Shown here: piece by piece, positions 21,601 through 31,879 of the stretch
Layout of the letters: every line of letters begins with the position of its first letter
Numbering within the stretch: the first letter of the stretch is position 1
Source: Micractinium sp. NFX-FRZ
Taxonomy: Eukaryota > Chlorophyta > Trebouxiophyceae > Chlorellales > Chlorellaceae
Assembly: GCA_029339195.1 (NCBI GenBank)
Contig: JAPTJF010000115.1
Span: forward strand, 1 to 64,000
Length of the DNA stretch: 64,000 nucleotides
Reading direction: 5' to 3'
Translations under genes and position numbers: made by a program
The notes under the pieces: generated by a model
Databases searched by the model: none
What the model was told of the DNA's origin: nothing
What the model saw: only the letters and a program-made list of their open reading frames with translations

Positions 21601-24600
21601 GGCAGTGTGGGGGACAGCTTGGGGGCCCGGGACTGCAGGGATGCGTGGGGTTTGGCGAAGGGCTTTGGGGGGCCTTCGGAGGAGCTAGCCGCTAGCTCTC
21701 TGGCTGCCTGGGCTTGGGCTTGCTGTCCATCCTGTCAACGCGCTACCTGCCACACACGACAAGTGCTGCTGCAACAAATCAATGCATATGTGTTTTTACC
21801 TGTCTCCCCTGCAGCACACCAAGGACCTCATCCAGCAGACCTTTGGCCGCATCCCGACCTCCCTCAACCAGCCCTCCCCCGCGGCAGCAGCAGTGAACGC
21901 CGGCCTGCTCGCCGACGCCGGCGCCACCTCCGCCGCCGCCCCCGCCAGCAGCAGCAGCAGCAACGGCAGCAGCTACGGCAGCAGCAGCAGCAACGGCAGC
22001 GGGGCGGTGCCTGCCATGGAGGCGGTCGTGGGAGCAGACGCCTCCCCCGAGGCACCCGCCACCCCCAGCACCAGCGGCGACGCCAACGGCGCAATCTTGC
22101 AGAGCCTGGCCCGCCCCCGTGGCATGGTGCGGCCGCCCGTTGAGCACCAGTGGGGCTGCACCTCCCAGCCCGTGCACGGCTCCCGCCTGCCCGAGCAGCA
22201 CGCCACCGTCTCCGTCTTCAAGCACCGCCTCCTGCAGCTCTTCCAGCTCTCTATCTTCTGCAAGCTGCCCGTGCTGCCCATCGGCACGCTGGACGACCTC
22301 AGGTGAGGGCGCTGTGCTGCGCTGTGCTGCGCTGCGCTGCGCCGTGCTGCGCTGCGCCGTGCTGTGCTGTGCTGTGGCAGCTTGTCATCGCCAGCAAGCT
22401 GCCTTGGGTCGCCAATTGTCACCACACACACCCTTGCTGGGACCATTGAGCACCTCCTGTGTACCCTCACCACACCCACCCCACTTGTGCTCCCTGCCTC
22501 CTGACCCCTCCCCTCCCTCCCTCCCCCCAGGCGCGGCTTCATGGTGCGCATCCTGCTGAGCGTGCTGCAGTTCCGGGTGAACGCGCGCTACGTGGAGGCC
22601 GACCCGCCCTTCTCCGGCATCGGTGAGCTTGCTGGGGCCAGCTGGGCCTCTTGAGGATGGGTGCCTGTGCTTGGCGCCAACCCAGGGGCGACGCCGTGCT
22701 GCAGCGGGTCGGCCCGTAGCTCTTTTAGGTTTCAAGGAGTGCTGGGCTGGTTTCGGCAGGGGCGTGAGGCCAACAAACCTTGCCACCGGAACTCGTACAC
22801 ACCCTGTGCTCTTTCCTCCGCTGCATACTCTGCCCCCCTCCACCCAGCCTCGCACCCGAAAGCTCTCTGGACTCCTCCCTCGCCCCCCCGTCGATACCTC
22901 CCCTCCCAGCCATCCCACCTGCCGCCCCTTCCTGGCCGCCCCACCTCACGTCCCGCCTGCTTCCCCACCCGACCCCACCCCGCCACCTGCAGAGCTGGAC
23001 ATCAGCGACAGCGGGCGGGAGGGGTGTGCTGTGTCCACGCTCACCATCAGCTCAGAGCCCAAGGACTGGCAGGGGGCAGTGCAGGTGCGCGGGGGGCGAG
23101 GGGGGTGGTTCAGCTGCTGCAGGCTGGCAAGGGGTTTCAGCCCAAATGCATGCGCAACAGCCGGACCGCCTGCCTCACTCCTTGCACCTCTCAACATTGG
23201 CACAACATGAATGCCGCCCAAACAAACGCCCCTGCGCAGGTGGCCGTCCAGGAGGTGTACTCATCCCCTACCACCCCTCACAACCAGCACCCTTCATTTA
23301 CTGCTAACTGCCGCGCAGGTGGCGGTCCAGGAGGTGCGGCGGCTGCAGCGCTTTGGCGTGACGCGCGGCGAGCTGGAGCGGTACAAGACGGCGCTGCTGC
23401 GGGACAGCGAGCAGCTGGCGGAGCAGAGCGAGAGCGTGCCCAGCGTGGACAACCTGGAATTTGTGATGGAGAGCCTGGCGCTGGGGCACACGGTGCTGGA
23501 CCAAAAGATGGTGCGCCGCGCTGCGCCCGCCTGCCTGTTGCCCATCGCACGATGTTGTACAGCGTTGTACAGGGCCTGTGGGGGTGGGGCTGGGGTGGTG
23601 GGAGGGGGTGTGCTGCCTTGTGGTTCATCCTCGTCTCGGGGCTTGTGGTGTGCGGGGCTCCTGGTGGGCTTGTGGTGTGCGGGGCTGGTGGGCAGGAGGG
23701 CTGCAGCTTGTGGTGCAGAGCCAAGCAGTGTACACGCCGGGTGCCAGACCGGACAGATGCTGTGCTTTCTGTTGTACCACCCCTCTAAATCTTGTCAGCA
23801 GGCCTGGGGTGTGAGGGCTCAGGGGCAGCAGTACCTGGAGTCGGAAGTGGGAACCTGACCTGTGGCATCGTTACAACCAATGGGAGGGAGGTGCTGCGGT
23901 CATTGCTGTCGCCAACAGCCCCACCCCACCCCCCGGCACTGCCGTGCAGGCCCACGAGTACCTGCTCATGGTGATTGACACGATCAGCAAGGAGGAGGTG
24001 GATGCGCTGGCCAAGTCCCTGCTCTCCTACCTCTCACACTACAACCAGGAGCAGAAGGTGAGCGGGGCTCGGGGGTTGGGCGGGGGGGGGCTGCAGCTAG
24101 AGGGGAGGGAAGCTGGGGGCCGCGGCTCACAATCCCTTGCCAGGATCGGGGTGGGGAAGGTGGGCGGCGGAGGTGAGGCATGGGGGTGGGGAATTGGCGG
24201 GAGGTGCGTGATGCCCAAGGCCACACTGCCCGAGTTTCTGCATAGTTGCGTGCTGCGCATGATGTTCCCCGCGGCAGCTGCTCACCCGCTAGTGCCCATG
24301 ACGACATGCATGTATACCACCTGCCTGCCGGAGTGAAGAAAAAACCACTGTTGCCTTCCTCTTGAGCGGCCGCTAGATCGGCCGACTGTGATCTTTCTAC
24401 ACGAGATTGCTGACCGGCCCACACCGCCCTTGTGCATGCGTGTGTTGCACTCTTGTACACTCTTCACGCACACACACACACACACACAAAAACAAACCCT
24501 GCTGGTGCACCCACTATGCTCCGCCCATGGCAGCCCGCCAGGCCATTGAATTGGCCACGCAGAGCCTCTGCTGGTCTGCATCCCTGCCACCCCGTTCCCT

Positions 24601-27600
24601 GCTGCACCTCACAGTCCCGCCCTGCTCCGCCCATCTGGTTGCACCTCGCCCTTCCCTGATTCATCCCACATGCCCGCCTGCATAGGCAGAGCTAGGCGGC
24701 CCCCCCCGCTCCTTTTTGCTTCCTCAGCCGCAGCAGTAAAAAGGAGTGTGGTGCAGACCGCTCCGCGGGGGGCGGCCCCGTGTACCCTCCCCCTGCCCGC
24801 TGCCCTCCCTCGTCCCACCCCCTTCTCCTCCACCTGTCCTCTGTGCCCATACTCTTTCCATCTGTGAGTGCAGCTTCTTGAGGAGTACGAGGCGGACCCC
24901 TCTGTGTGGGCGTGGCCCGGCCCCACCCGCGCCACCGCCATCGTGGCGTGCCTCCCCGCCTTCATGGACGCCAGCGGGCACAGCACGGGCGGCGCAGCCC
25001 CCATGCAGCGCGGCGCCTCGCTGGCAACCACGCAGCATGTGGACCCCGCCGCAGTGGCAGGTGCGCCGCTGCTGGGCACTGTTCGGGCGCGTTTGCTGTT
25101 CTGTTTTCTGGACAGGGAGGCCGGGGCACTGCCAGATAGCCAGCTGGGGCTGCTGGTGCAGGTGCGCCGCTGCTCAAGGCAGCGCACTTGACAAACCAAC
25201 ACTCAGTTTGCTGTGGTGCGGGCCCCCTGCAGCCACGGGGGAGAGGGGCGGTGACTGACATGTCCCCTGCCTTCCCTCCTTCGCTCTGCTTTGCTTCCTT
25301 GTCGCTCTTCTTCATATACATCCACTCTCGCCAACTTACACTTTGTTGTACAGCCATGGAGGAGAGTGGCGACAAAGCTTATGAGGGCTCGGTGACCTGA
25401 CCCCTTTCTCTCTTCCTCTCCTGTGTGCTTTCCCCCTTGCTTGCCCTCACTACATCTGTGTTTGCCAACCTTTGCTGTGTGCAGCCATGGAGGAGAGCGG
25501 GGACGAGGACGACGTGCCCGAGGGGGCGGTGCGGTTTGAGCTGGATGCCGCCGCCATTGAGGAGGCGCTGGCGGAGGACGGCATCGAGGTGGAGGCGCGA
25601 GAGGATGTCGATGTGGGTGCAACTTTCTCAAGAGGCTGGGGCGGGGGCGCAGGGATGGGCGGGGAGAACGGCACACAGCCGTGTCGTGGCACATAGCCTT
25701 GCCTGCTCAGTGGCATTTCCGTGCGGCCGGTGCCTTGCTCTTGACACGCCACTGCCTGCTAAGCAAACAAGTTCACCCACCTTGCCCCTAAGAAACCTAT
25801 TGCACTCATCCGTCTTCCTTGCTGCGCAGGTGCCCGAGCATCTGCTGCCAGATGAGGCTGTGGAGGTGCTGGTGGCTGAGCGGCAGCCCCACTTTGTGCC
25901 CGTCCACGGCTCGGCCTCGCCCAGCGGCAGCGCCAGCCTGGAGCCCCGCCCCGACGGCACCGTGGGCACGATCGGCCACGGCGGCGTGGTGCAGCTGCGC
26001 CTGTCAAACGGCATCAAGGTCAACTACCGGCGGACCGACAACGAGCCGCGCGGGGCGATGCTGCGGCTGGTGGCGGCAGGCGGGCGGGCGACGGAGGGGC
26101 AGGACGCGGGGCCGCTGGGTGCGGGGGTCATGGCGGTGGGAACGCGCACCCTCTCAGAGGCCGGCACCGTAGGCAACTGGACCCGCGAACAGGTGTGTGT
26201 GCACTACGGGCAGGGTGTGAGGTGGGGTGGGGGTGGGGTGCGCCTGTCCAGGCGGCATTGGACCCTTGCCCTGCACTTTCTGCCTGCTGCCCAGCTTGCT
26301 GCCGCACGCCCGGGCTGCCGTCAGCGCCCTTGCTGCCCAAGTCACGCGCTGCCGCCCACGCCATGCCATCACCCTTTTACCCGCGTGCCGGGTGGAGCAC
26401 GGTTCAGCACCAGCCAGCTCATCAACTGCGCCGCTCCCTTTCCCTCCCTGCCTCCCCCGCAATATCACATAGCATGACCCGTTTGCTCTCTTCTCTTCTG
26501 CCCCCCTGTGCCAGGTGGAGCTGTTCTGCATCAGTAAGCTGATCAACTGTGTGTTGGAGACGGACGAGGAGTTCTTGTGCATGGACTTCCACTTTGCGGT
26601 GAGGACGCTGAGCTGGCGGCAATGCTGAGCTGGCAGGGGGGCTGAAAAGGCAGGGGCTGGCCTGCAGTTGTTGGCCGAGTTGGCAGGGGGCTGCGCCGGC
26701 ACAGCTGTCAGGGAGGTGCTGGGAGGTGTGGCATTTGTGTGCTGCGTTGGACGGCACCAGGGCAGCTTCCGGGTTTTCATCTCCGCCTGGGCTTCTCCAT
26801 TTTGTGCCCCTGCCAGCCTCGCCTTCGCCCCGTCCCGCCTCCCACCCCACACCCCTCCCCCGCCTCCAAGCAGGTCAGCGACGGCGGCGTGCCGTCCGTG
26901 CTGCAGCTGCTGCACCTCTTCCTGGAGCAGCCGCGGTGGGAGGAGGCGGCGATGGAGCGCAGCAAGCAGCAGTACCTGAGCCACTACCGCTCGCTGTCCA
27001 AGAGCCTGGAGCGTGCCACCGCCGACCGCATACTGCAGGTCGGTGCCAGGCCGCTGCTTGGATGGGTGGTGATGGGCCAGCTTGAGGAGGCTGTTTGGGA
27101 GGGGAGGGTGTGCTAGGAAGAGGCTGTGCTGTGCTGCCCAATCTCTGGGTGCCCAAGTCACGATGCCCCAGCCTGACGCCCCAACCTGACGCCCCAGCCT
27201 GACGCCCCCGCCACGGCGCACCCAACCCGCCATTCTCCACGCATTCCCCCCTTTTTCTTGCCCGCAGGCGATGCTGGGCCCTGACCGCCGCTTCCGTGAT
27301 CCCTCGCCGGAGGAGATTGCCGCCCTGGACCTGGATGGGATGCGGGAGGCGGTGATGCGCCAGATCCACGCGGGCAACGTGGAGGTGGGTGGGTGGGGGT
27401 GGGGGTGGGGTGTCACATGTTGGAATGCCCCTGGGGACAGTGGCGCCTCCGCCTGCCCTGCCCACCTCACTTGCCTCCCATGCCAGCCGGATAGCCCCTG
27501 GGGCACTTGTACCTCCCGCCTCCCCAGGTGCGGCCTACAGCCTTCTCCGCCCTCTGGCCCCAAACTTCCCGCTCCCTCCCCTCTTACCCTTCCCAACTTT

Positions 27601-29998
27601 GCGGCTCCCCCGCCCTTCTTGCAGGTCTCTGTCGTGGGCGACTTTGACCCCGCCGAGCTGGAGGCGTGCGTGCTCAAGTACCTGGGCACCGTGAGCCCGG
27701 TGCCCAAGGTGGCGCTGCCCGAGGACGCGGAGGCCCGCTTTGGGCGGCCGCTGCAGATCCTGGGGGGCATGCCGCTGCCGGAGCGCCACATGACGTGGCA
27801 CTTGAAGGACTCGGGTGGGTTGGGGCTTTAAGGTTTGAAGGGCTTTTCAGGTTTGAATGGGTTTTAAGGTTTGAATGTCACTGTTACTTGCACGAGTCCG
27901 TAAGAGCTTGGGGGCAAGTTGCCGCTGCCGGAGCAAGGCAATGATTCCAGTGAGGACGTACTGCAGAGCATGTATGGACAGCGGGGATTTTCCCCAGTTC
28001 CAGGTGAATGTTCACTGGCTTGTGGTGCATGTTGAAGCTGCTACGCTTGCGCCGTCACATGCCACCCCACTCACCTGCTACCTGCTGACCTTGTCCACGC
28101 CCCCCGTCCCTTCAGATGAGCGCGCGTGCGCGTACATCGCCGGCGCGGCCCCCAACCGGTGGGGCAACTTCACGTCGGCGCAGCAGCAGGGGCGGCGCGC
28201 GGCGCCCGGCCAAATCACGCCGCCGATGCAGCTGGGCCCGAGGGCAGCTTCCGAGCAGGCGCAGCAGGCGGCAGACATCCGGCGCATGCACCCGCTCTAC
28301 GCCTCGATCGCCTTGGGTGAGCAGGCCGGCCTGGGCTGTGAGCAAGTTAATATAGAATGAGGCATCTCTGGGGGAGGCACACTCTGGTGGCATGCACCGA
28401 GGGACTGCTAATGTGCGCAGCATTCGTGGACTGCAGACACCGTGCAGCGCAGCCCGGCGTGCCTGCCGCCCCGCCTGCCCGCACCCGCCCCACCCCCCCC
28501 GGCCCCACCGCACCGCCACCCCTGGTGCAGGCCTGCTGACTGAGATCATCAACAGCCGGCTATTCACCACCGTGCGGGACACCCTGGGGCTGACCTACGA
28601 CGTCTCATTTGAGCTCTCCCTCTTTGACCGCCTGCCCTCCGGTGAGCTTCCCTTACACCCTAATCTGGAGGCTGCTCAGTCACCGCTGCTGGACAACTCG
28701 TTGCACTGGCAGAGTGCTGTGCACGTCTCTGGCCGTGTCTGCGTGCATGTGCCCTGCGCAGCCTGAAGTGCTCGTGTCACCAGCAGGGCGGGGTTGGGCA
28801 GACACCCTCCGCCTCGGCGCGCCCTGACTCGCCGCCGCTCCTCCCTCTGTCCGCTCTTCTCTCCGCCGCTGCAGGCTGGTGGCACGTCAACGTCACCTCC
28901 ACCCCCGGCAAGATCCAGGACGCCCTCATGGCCTCCCTCAACGTGCTGCGCAACCTGTGGGTGCAGCCCATCACCCAACGCGAGCTGCTGCGCGCCAAGC
29001 GCACGCTCGTCACGCGCCACGACTCGGATCTCAAGGTGAGCAGGCACAGCGGGGGCAGCAGGGGCGGTAGGCACACAGCAGGGGCAGCAGGGGCGGCAGG
29101 CACACAGGGCAGCAGGGATGCAGGCACACGGCGGGGCTGCAGGGCATGGGAGCTGCCGCACGCCAAGCGCACGCAGCTCGTTACGGCCCACGACTCGGAT
29201 GGAAGGTGATCACAGCAGGCACAGCGGGGTGGGGGGGCGGCGGGCAGGCGGGCAAGAAGATGGCAGGCAGTAGGGGAAAGGGCTGCAGGGAAGTGGGTAC
29301 CCACGTTGTACTGGCTGGGCCTGCTGGACCCTACCCACGCCCTGCCCACTCACCTTCCCCCTGTTGCCTCTCCCCCTCCCCCCGCCCCGCAGGACAACCT
29401 GTACTGGCTGGGCCTGCTGACCCACCTGCAATCGGACAGCGTGCCGCTCAAGAGTCTGGACTGCCTGCGCGACCTGCGCGACATGTACGAGGCGGCAACC
29501 ATTGATGACGTGTACGATGCGTATGCCCAGGTGGGCCGGTTGGCCTGCTGTGCCCGCGTGTTTGCTTGTAGGGAGTGAGTGGTGTGTCGTCATGCATGTG
29601 CGCTGCAGTTGCGATACAGTTTGCACTGCGGTCTGTGTTTCCAAACCAGGCTTTGGTAACCGGACCTCTGACCTCCCGACTTCCATGGTCCTCCGGTGTG
29701 CCTCTCCGGCGTGTTGCAGTTCAAGTTTGATGACGAGAACGTGTTCACTTGCATCGGCACAAGCGGCAAGGAGCCGCTGGCCACCCCATCCCCCATCCTG
29801 TCGCGCCCGGAGACGCCGGCAGGCGCCGCGCGGCCGCGGGGCCTTGGGGTGCAGCCGTCAGCAGCAGCAGGCAGCGCCTCGGCCCCGCCAAACGTGGACC
29901 CCGACAAGTTCATGGCAGCGTTCAAGAACATGCTGCAGAACATGGGGCAGGCGCAGCAGCAGCAGGGCGGTAGCGGCGGCGGCGGCGGCGGCCGGTGA
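18700..29998 (+). CDS. SPP: chloroplast stromal processing peptidase (M16 metalloprotease)
   Basis: SPP removes transit peptides from proteins imported into the chloroplast. About 25 exons can be followed. Exon 1 (18700-18890) gives a basic Ala/Arg-rich transit-like N-terminus. Exon 3 has NGLRFVILPNRSPPARFEAH. Exon 4 has GIAHLVEHVTFLGSKKREGL, the inverted zinc motif HxxEH of pitrilysin-type proteases. Then come SNAYTDFHHTVFHVH, EKERKAVVAESQ (likely third zinc-ligand helix), the LHWENALGCRFPIGKMDQ block, FWGRHYFPANATLYVVGD and the HTKDLIQQTFGRIP block. A second M16 half follows: LRLSNGIKVNYRRTDNEPRG, MDFHFAVSDGGVP, VSVVGDFDPAELEACVLKYL, INSRLFTTVRDTLGLTYDVS and NVTSTPGKIQDALMASLNVL. A Ser/Asn-rich insert lies near 21880-22100. 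The C-terminus is Gln- then Gly-rich (encoded by GGC repeats). All known SPP regions are present. Many introns carry copies of neighbouring exon edges. Confidence 0.95.
19461..19588 (+). repeat. SPP exon 3 end + donor copied in the next intron
   Basis: The true exon end (about 19461-19492, encoding EAHLEVHAGS, then gtgagc) has a copy at about 19549-19588 with the same order: ggcgca..tggaggtc..gccggc..gggtgagc. A third, weaker copy starts near 19678. Two decoy donors are therefore possible. Confidence 0.8.
19977..20150 (+). repeat. SPP exon 4 end + donor copied in the next intron
   Basis: The exon end encoding GSKKREGLLGTGAR (19977-20017) with its donor reappears at about 20098-20145. The copy begins with the identical run ggcagcaagaagcggg and ends in a similar gcgtg or gggtg donor. 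The copy has small indels. Confidence 0.9.
20489..20612 (+). repeat. SPP intron tail + acceptor + exon start duplicated (~64 bp)
   Basis: Tail, acceptor and exon start are repeated: 20489-20540 and 20553-20609 share tgccaactg, a cccag acceptor and ggtgc-gga-gccctg. The second copy is the real exon (VLDALTEVAFEPE). The first would read VPDALAHLT, so it is a decoy acceptor. Confidence 0.9.
20924..21062 (+). repeat. SPP acceptor + exon start copied upstream
   Basis: gcagatgggcacgattgagt (20926-20945) mirrors the real acceptor and exon start gcagatgatgaacacgattg (21034-21053). Both continue gagtacc. The first copy is a decoy acceptor about 110 bp upstream. Confidence 0.85.
21082..21267 (+). repeat. 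whole SPP exon tail copied as an in-frame pseudo-exon
   Basis: The real exon tail 21082-21139 (LHWENALGCRFPIGKMDQ) with donor gtgggg is followed 120 bp later by 21201-21262. The copy reads LQWGNALGWCRFLIGMMDR without a stop and ends in the same gtgggg donor. A cctgcag acceptor-like site lies at its left edge. Confidence 0.9.
21320..21470 (+). repeat. triplicated intron tail in SPP
   Basis: Three imperfect copies, each starting cttgccatgcc and rich in ctgcctgcttgttgcttcc-like sequence, lie in a row. The last ends in the true acceptor before VEQWKREDIMEF. The intron therefore grew by tandem copying of its own 3' end. Confidence 0.8.
22311..22377 (+). repeat. GCTGY pentanucleotide repeat after an SPP donor
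   Basis: About 67 bp of imperfect gctgt and gctgc units begin 10 bp after the donor that follows the exon ending LDDLR. The array matches the one in the same position of a biotin carboxylase intron (17014-17074). Confidence 0.85.
23231..23340 (+). repeat. SPP acceptor + exon start copied upstream
   Basis: gcgcaggtggccgtccagga (from 23235) and the real gcgcaggtggcggtccagga (from 23313) differ at one base. Use of the first would read VAVQEVYSS and then run the true exon in the wrong frame. Confidence 0.9.
25331..25515 (+). repeat. SPP acceptor + exon start copied upstream
   Basis: A copy with ccaactt, a tacag acceptor and ccatggaggagagtggcgac (about 25331-25372) precedes the true ccaaccttt, gcag and ccatggaggagagcggggac (about 25465-25504) by about 130 bp. 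The real exon encodes MEESGDEDDVPEGAVRFE. Confidence 0.85.
26386..26555 (+). repeat. SPP acceptor + exon start copied upstream
   Basis: The copy at about 26386-26431 (tgccgggtggagc, then agctcatcaactg) parallels the true site at about 26509-26553 (tgccaggtggagc, then agctgatcaactg; exon VELFCISKLINCV). In the copy the acceptor AG has become GG, so it is probably inactive. Confidence 0.75.
27832..27876 (+). repeat. ttt(t)aaggtttgaa tandem units in an SPP intron
   Basis: Three imperfect units of ttaaggtttgaa / ttcaggtttgaa type lie just after the exon encoding MTWHLKDS. About 50 bp further on, tgccgctgccggagc (about 27918-27934) repeats part of that exon (27770-27785). Confidence 0.75.
28982..29229 (+). 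repeat. SPP exon end + donor copied in the next intron
   Basis: The true exon end 28982-29034 (ELLRAKRTLVTRHDSDLK) has a copy at 29150-29207 reading ELPHAKRTQLVTAHDSDGR, open in frame. The following intron start (gtgagcaggcacagcgggg) is copied too, with an insert. It is the clearest of the set because coding and intron parts are both preserved. Confidence 0.92.
29305..29430 (+). repeat. SPP exon start copied upstream of its acceptor
   Basis: tgtactggctgggcctgctg occurs at about 29308-29327 in the intron and again in the true exon at about 29400-29419 (NLYWLGLLTHLQ). The intron copy lacks a good AG acceptor right at its edge. Confidence 0.9.
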
Positions 29999-30002
29999 CG
30001 GG

Positions 30003-30150
30003 CCCGCCGTTGTGTTGTGCCCGCAGGGTGCGCTTACCCTCCCCACCCTGCAGGCAGTTGCTTCTGACCCGCCCGTTGTGTTGTGCCCGCAGGGTGGGCT
30101 TACCCTCCCCACCCTGCAGGCAGTTGCTTCTGACCCGCCCGTTGTTTCTG
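30003..30150. repeat. 65-66 bp tandem repeat in the SPP 3' UTR
   Basis: Unit 1 is 30003-30067, unit 2 is 30068-30133, and a partial third unit starts at 30134 (cccgcccgttgt). The units differ by one or two bases. The sequence that follows the Ns at 50287 starts in the middle of unit 2, so this repeat marks a contig edge. Confidence 0.93.
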
Positions 30151-30258
30151 TACCGGTTTTGACATCCGTTTGGTTTCTCCCTTCTCATTTCAGATTAGTG
30201 CGCCCCCTGTCCCGTGCCCCCACGCGTGCAGGCATGCGGTGCCCATGCGCCACGCCTG

Positions 30259-30263
30259 TGTAA
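30259..30263 (+). promoter_or_regulatory. TGTAA poly(A) signal, likely for SPP
   Basis: TGTAA lies about 260 nt after the SPP stop, past the 65-bp repeats. The rest of 29999-30584 holds no gene signal and should contain the promoter of the next gene. Confidence 0.45.
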
Positions 30264-30584
30264 TGCCTCTTAACACCACGCACACAATTTCATGAACCCG
30301 CCCGTTGTGAAATGTATGACTTCGCTTGCCCGTCTGACAAACCTCTATCTGGACAGTGTCTCGCCTGCCCCCCAAACCGTGGAGATGTAAGCGAGTGAGC
30401 AGCAGCCATGGAGCTTGCCGGCAGCGGCACAGCAAGCAGCACAGCAAGAGGCACAAACTGAAGGGCAGGGGGCAGGAGCACTTTCCAAGATCCAGGGAGA
30501 GGAAAGCACTCGTGGAGCTGGAAGGCTCCCCCCCTCAACCTCGTCCCTCCGTTCAGCGTGCCGTTAGCCCAAAAGAAGCAGCAG

Positions 30585-31564
30585 ATGTTGCATTCAGCCA
30601 GCAAGATGTGGAAGGTTGCTCTCGTGTGCTCGCTGGCCCTCCTGGTCGCTCCCGGTGGGTCGCGGGACCCGAAGCACGCGGCCGCGCGCCTTGCTGTAAC
30701 GAGATGGATCGGGTTGGGCTGCGCGAGGGCACCAGACGGGAAGGGGACGAGGCACCTCTGCCGCCAGGCGTTCAGCCGCTGCCAGTGCGCCGCACTTGCC
30801 GCCGTCTGTCACCCCTGGCCAGATGCGCCTGCTTCCTGTCCTGTGCCTTCGCGCTCTCACCCTGCCACCTCCCAATGCTCCCAACTGCAGGCATGTTGTC
30901 CGCTCAACAGCCGCAGGAGTCGTGCATTGCTGCCGGCCAGCAGGTGCTGGGCGCTTGCGAGGCGGCGCTGGCACAGCTCGCCCCCATCTACCCCCTCTCC
31001 TCCACTGTGCCCGTGACTGACAAGCAGGCCCAAGACGGAGTCGTGGCCATGAAAATTGGGCAGCAGCCCACGCAGGCGTGAGTCATTGCGCAAGGTTTTG
31101 CACGCTCATGTGGCACAAGAGTTTGCGTGCTCTGCAGAGTTCTGCCGCGTCCACCCCTTCTTCGATAACGCCGCCACCTCAGCACTGTCTAAACATGTGC
31201 CCTGCTCTTGCATCTCCCTGCAGCTGCTGCGACGCTGCCCAAGCGTTTGCTGACGCTAGCTGCGACATGGACCCGACACTGATCCAAACTGTCCTGCCCA
31301 CCACCGGCGTGCACCCCGAGGGACTCAACTCAAGTGAGTGGTGCGACCGCGTTTGCCTGTAGTTTCAGTGGTGTGCTGCAGATCGCCAGCATGCCCTGAT
31401 CAGGCAACTGCCCTGCTCGCGGGCGCTGCCGCCTGGTATTAGGTACTCTCTCTCGGCTCCGGCGTGCCGTGCCCAGCATCGCGCCCTCCCCTGACTTGCC
31501 TCTCCCCTCGCGCCATCCACCGCCTGCAGCGCTGTCCATCTTGGAGACTGCATGCGGCTTCTGA
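30585..31564 (+). CDS. small secreted Cys protein, lipid-transfer-protein-like
   Basis: Four exons join with matching phases: to 30654, 30891-31077, 31224-31333, 31530-31564. The product has about 126-133 residues. Two ATGs (30585 and 30606) precede the signal peptide MWKVALVCSLALLVAP. The mature part has six cysteines in the order C, C, CC, C, C: SCIAAGQQVLGACEAAL, then ACCDAAQAFADASCDMD, and a final ETACGF-stop. A central CC pair and a terminal Cys-Gly recall plant non-specific lipid-transfer proteins, which have eight Cys. The likeness is weak and two cysteines are missing, so function stays open. It lies convergent with the amino acid transporter. An exact second copy is at 50775-51754. 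Confidence 0.6.
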
Positions 31565-31879
31565 GGCGGGCGCACTTGCACTGGAGGCAGCGAGCCCCAA
31601 CGCAGCGTGCCAGCTCAGCACCCTACCCCCATCCTGGACATGCGCACCCCAGTTGAGCTGGCCATGGACAGCCTGCACAAAGTGTGTTAACATGCACAAC
31701 CAGCCTGTGGGCACCACCTGTGCTTCCCTGCACTATCGAGCCAGTCAGTCTCTCATTTCTGTTGCACAATTTCTCAGGCAAGCTTGTGGCATCCGTCCTG
31801 TTCCTACTCTCTCTCTCTCTCTCTCAGCATTCTCTGCAAAACCAGGGTGTCACTCAAAAAGCAGATGCCGGCTGCCCGC
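31565..31879. other. convergent intergenic, includes a (TC)n run
   Basis: These 315 bp lie between convergent stops. They contain a (TC)n microsatellite of about 10 units (31805-31826). I see no gene and no clear TGTAA for either flank. Confidence 0.6.

Noticed and set aside
26154..27791. 545-codon open frame on the minus strand across SPP
   Set aside because: It is antisense to several clear SPP exons and has no family signal. GC-rich coding DNA often leaves long antisense frames.
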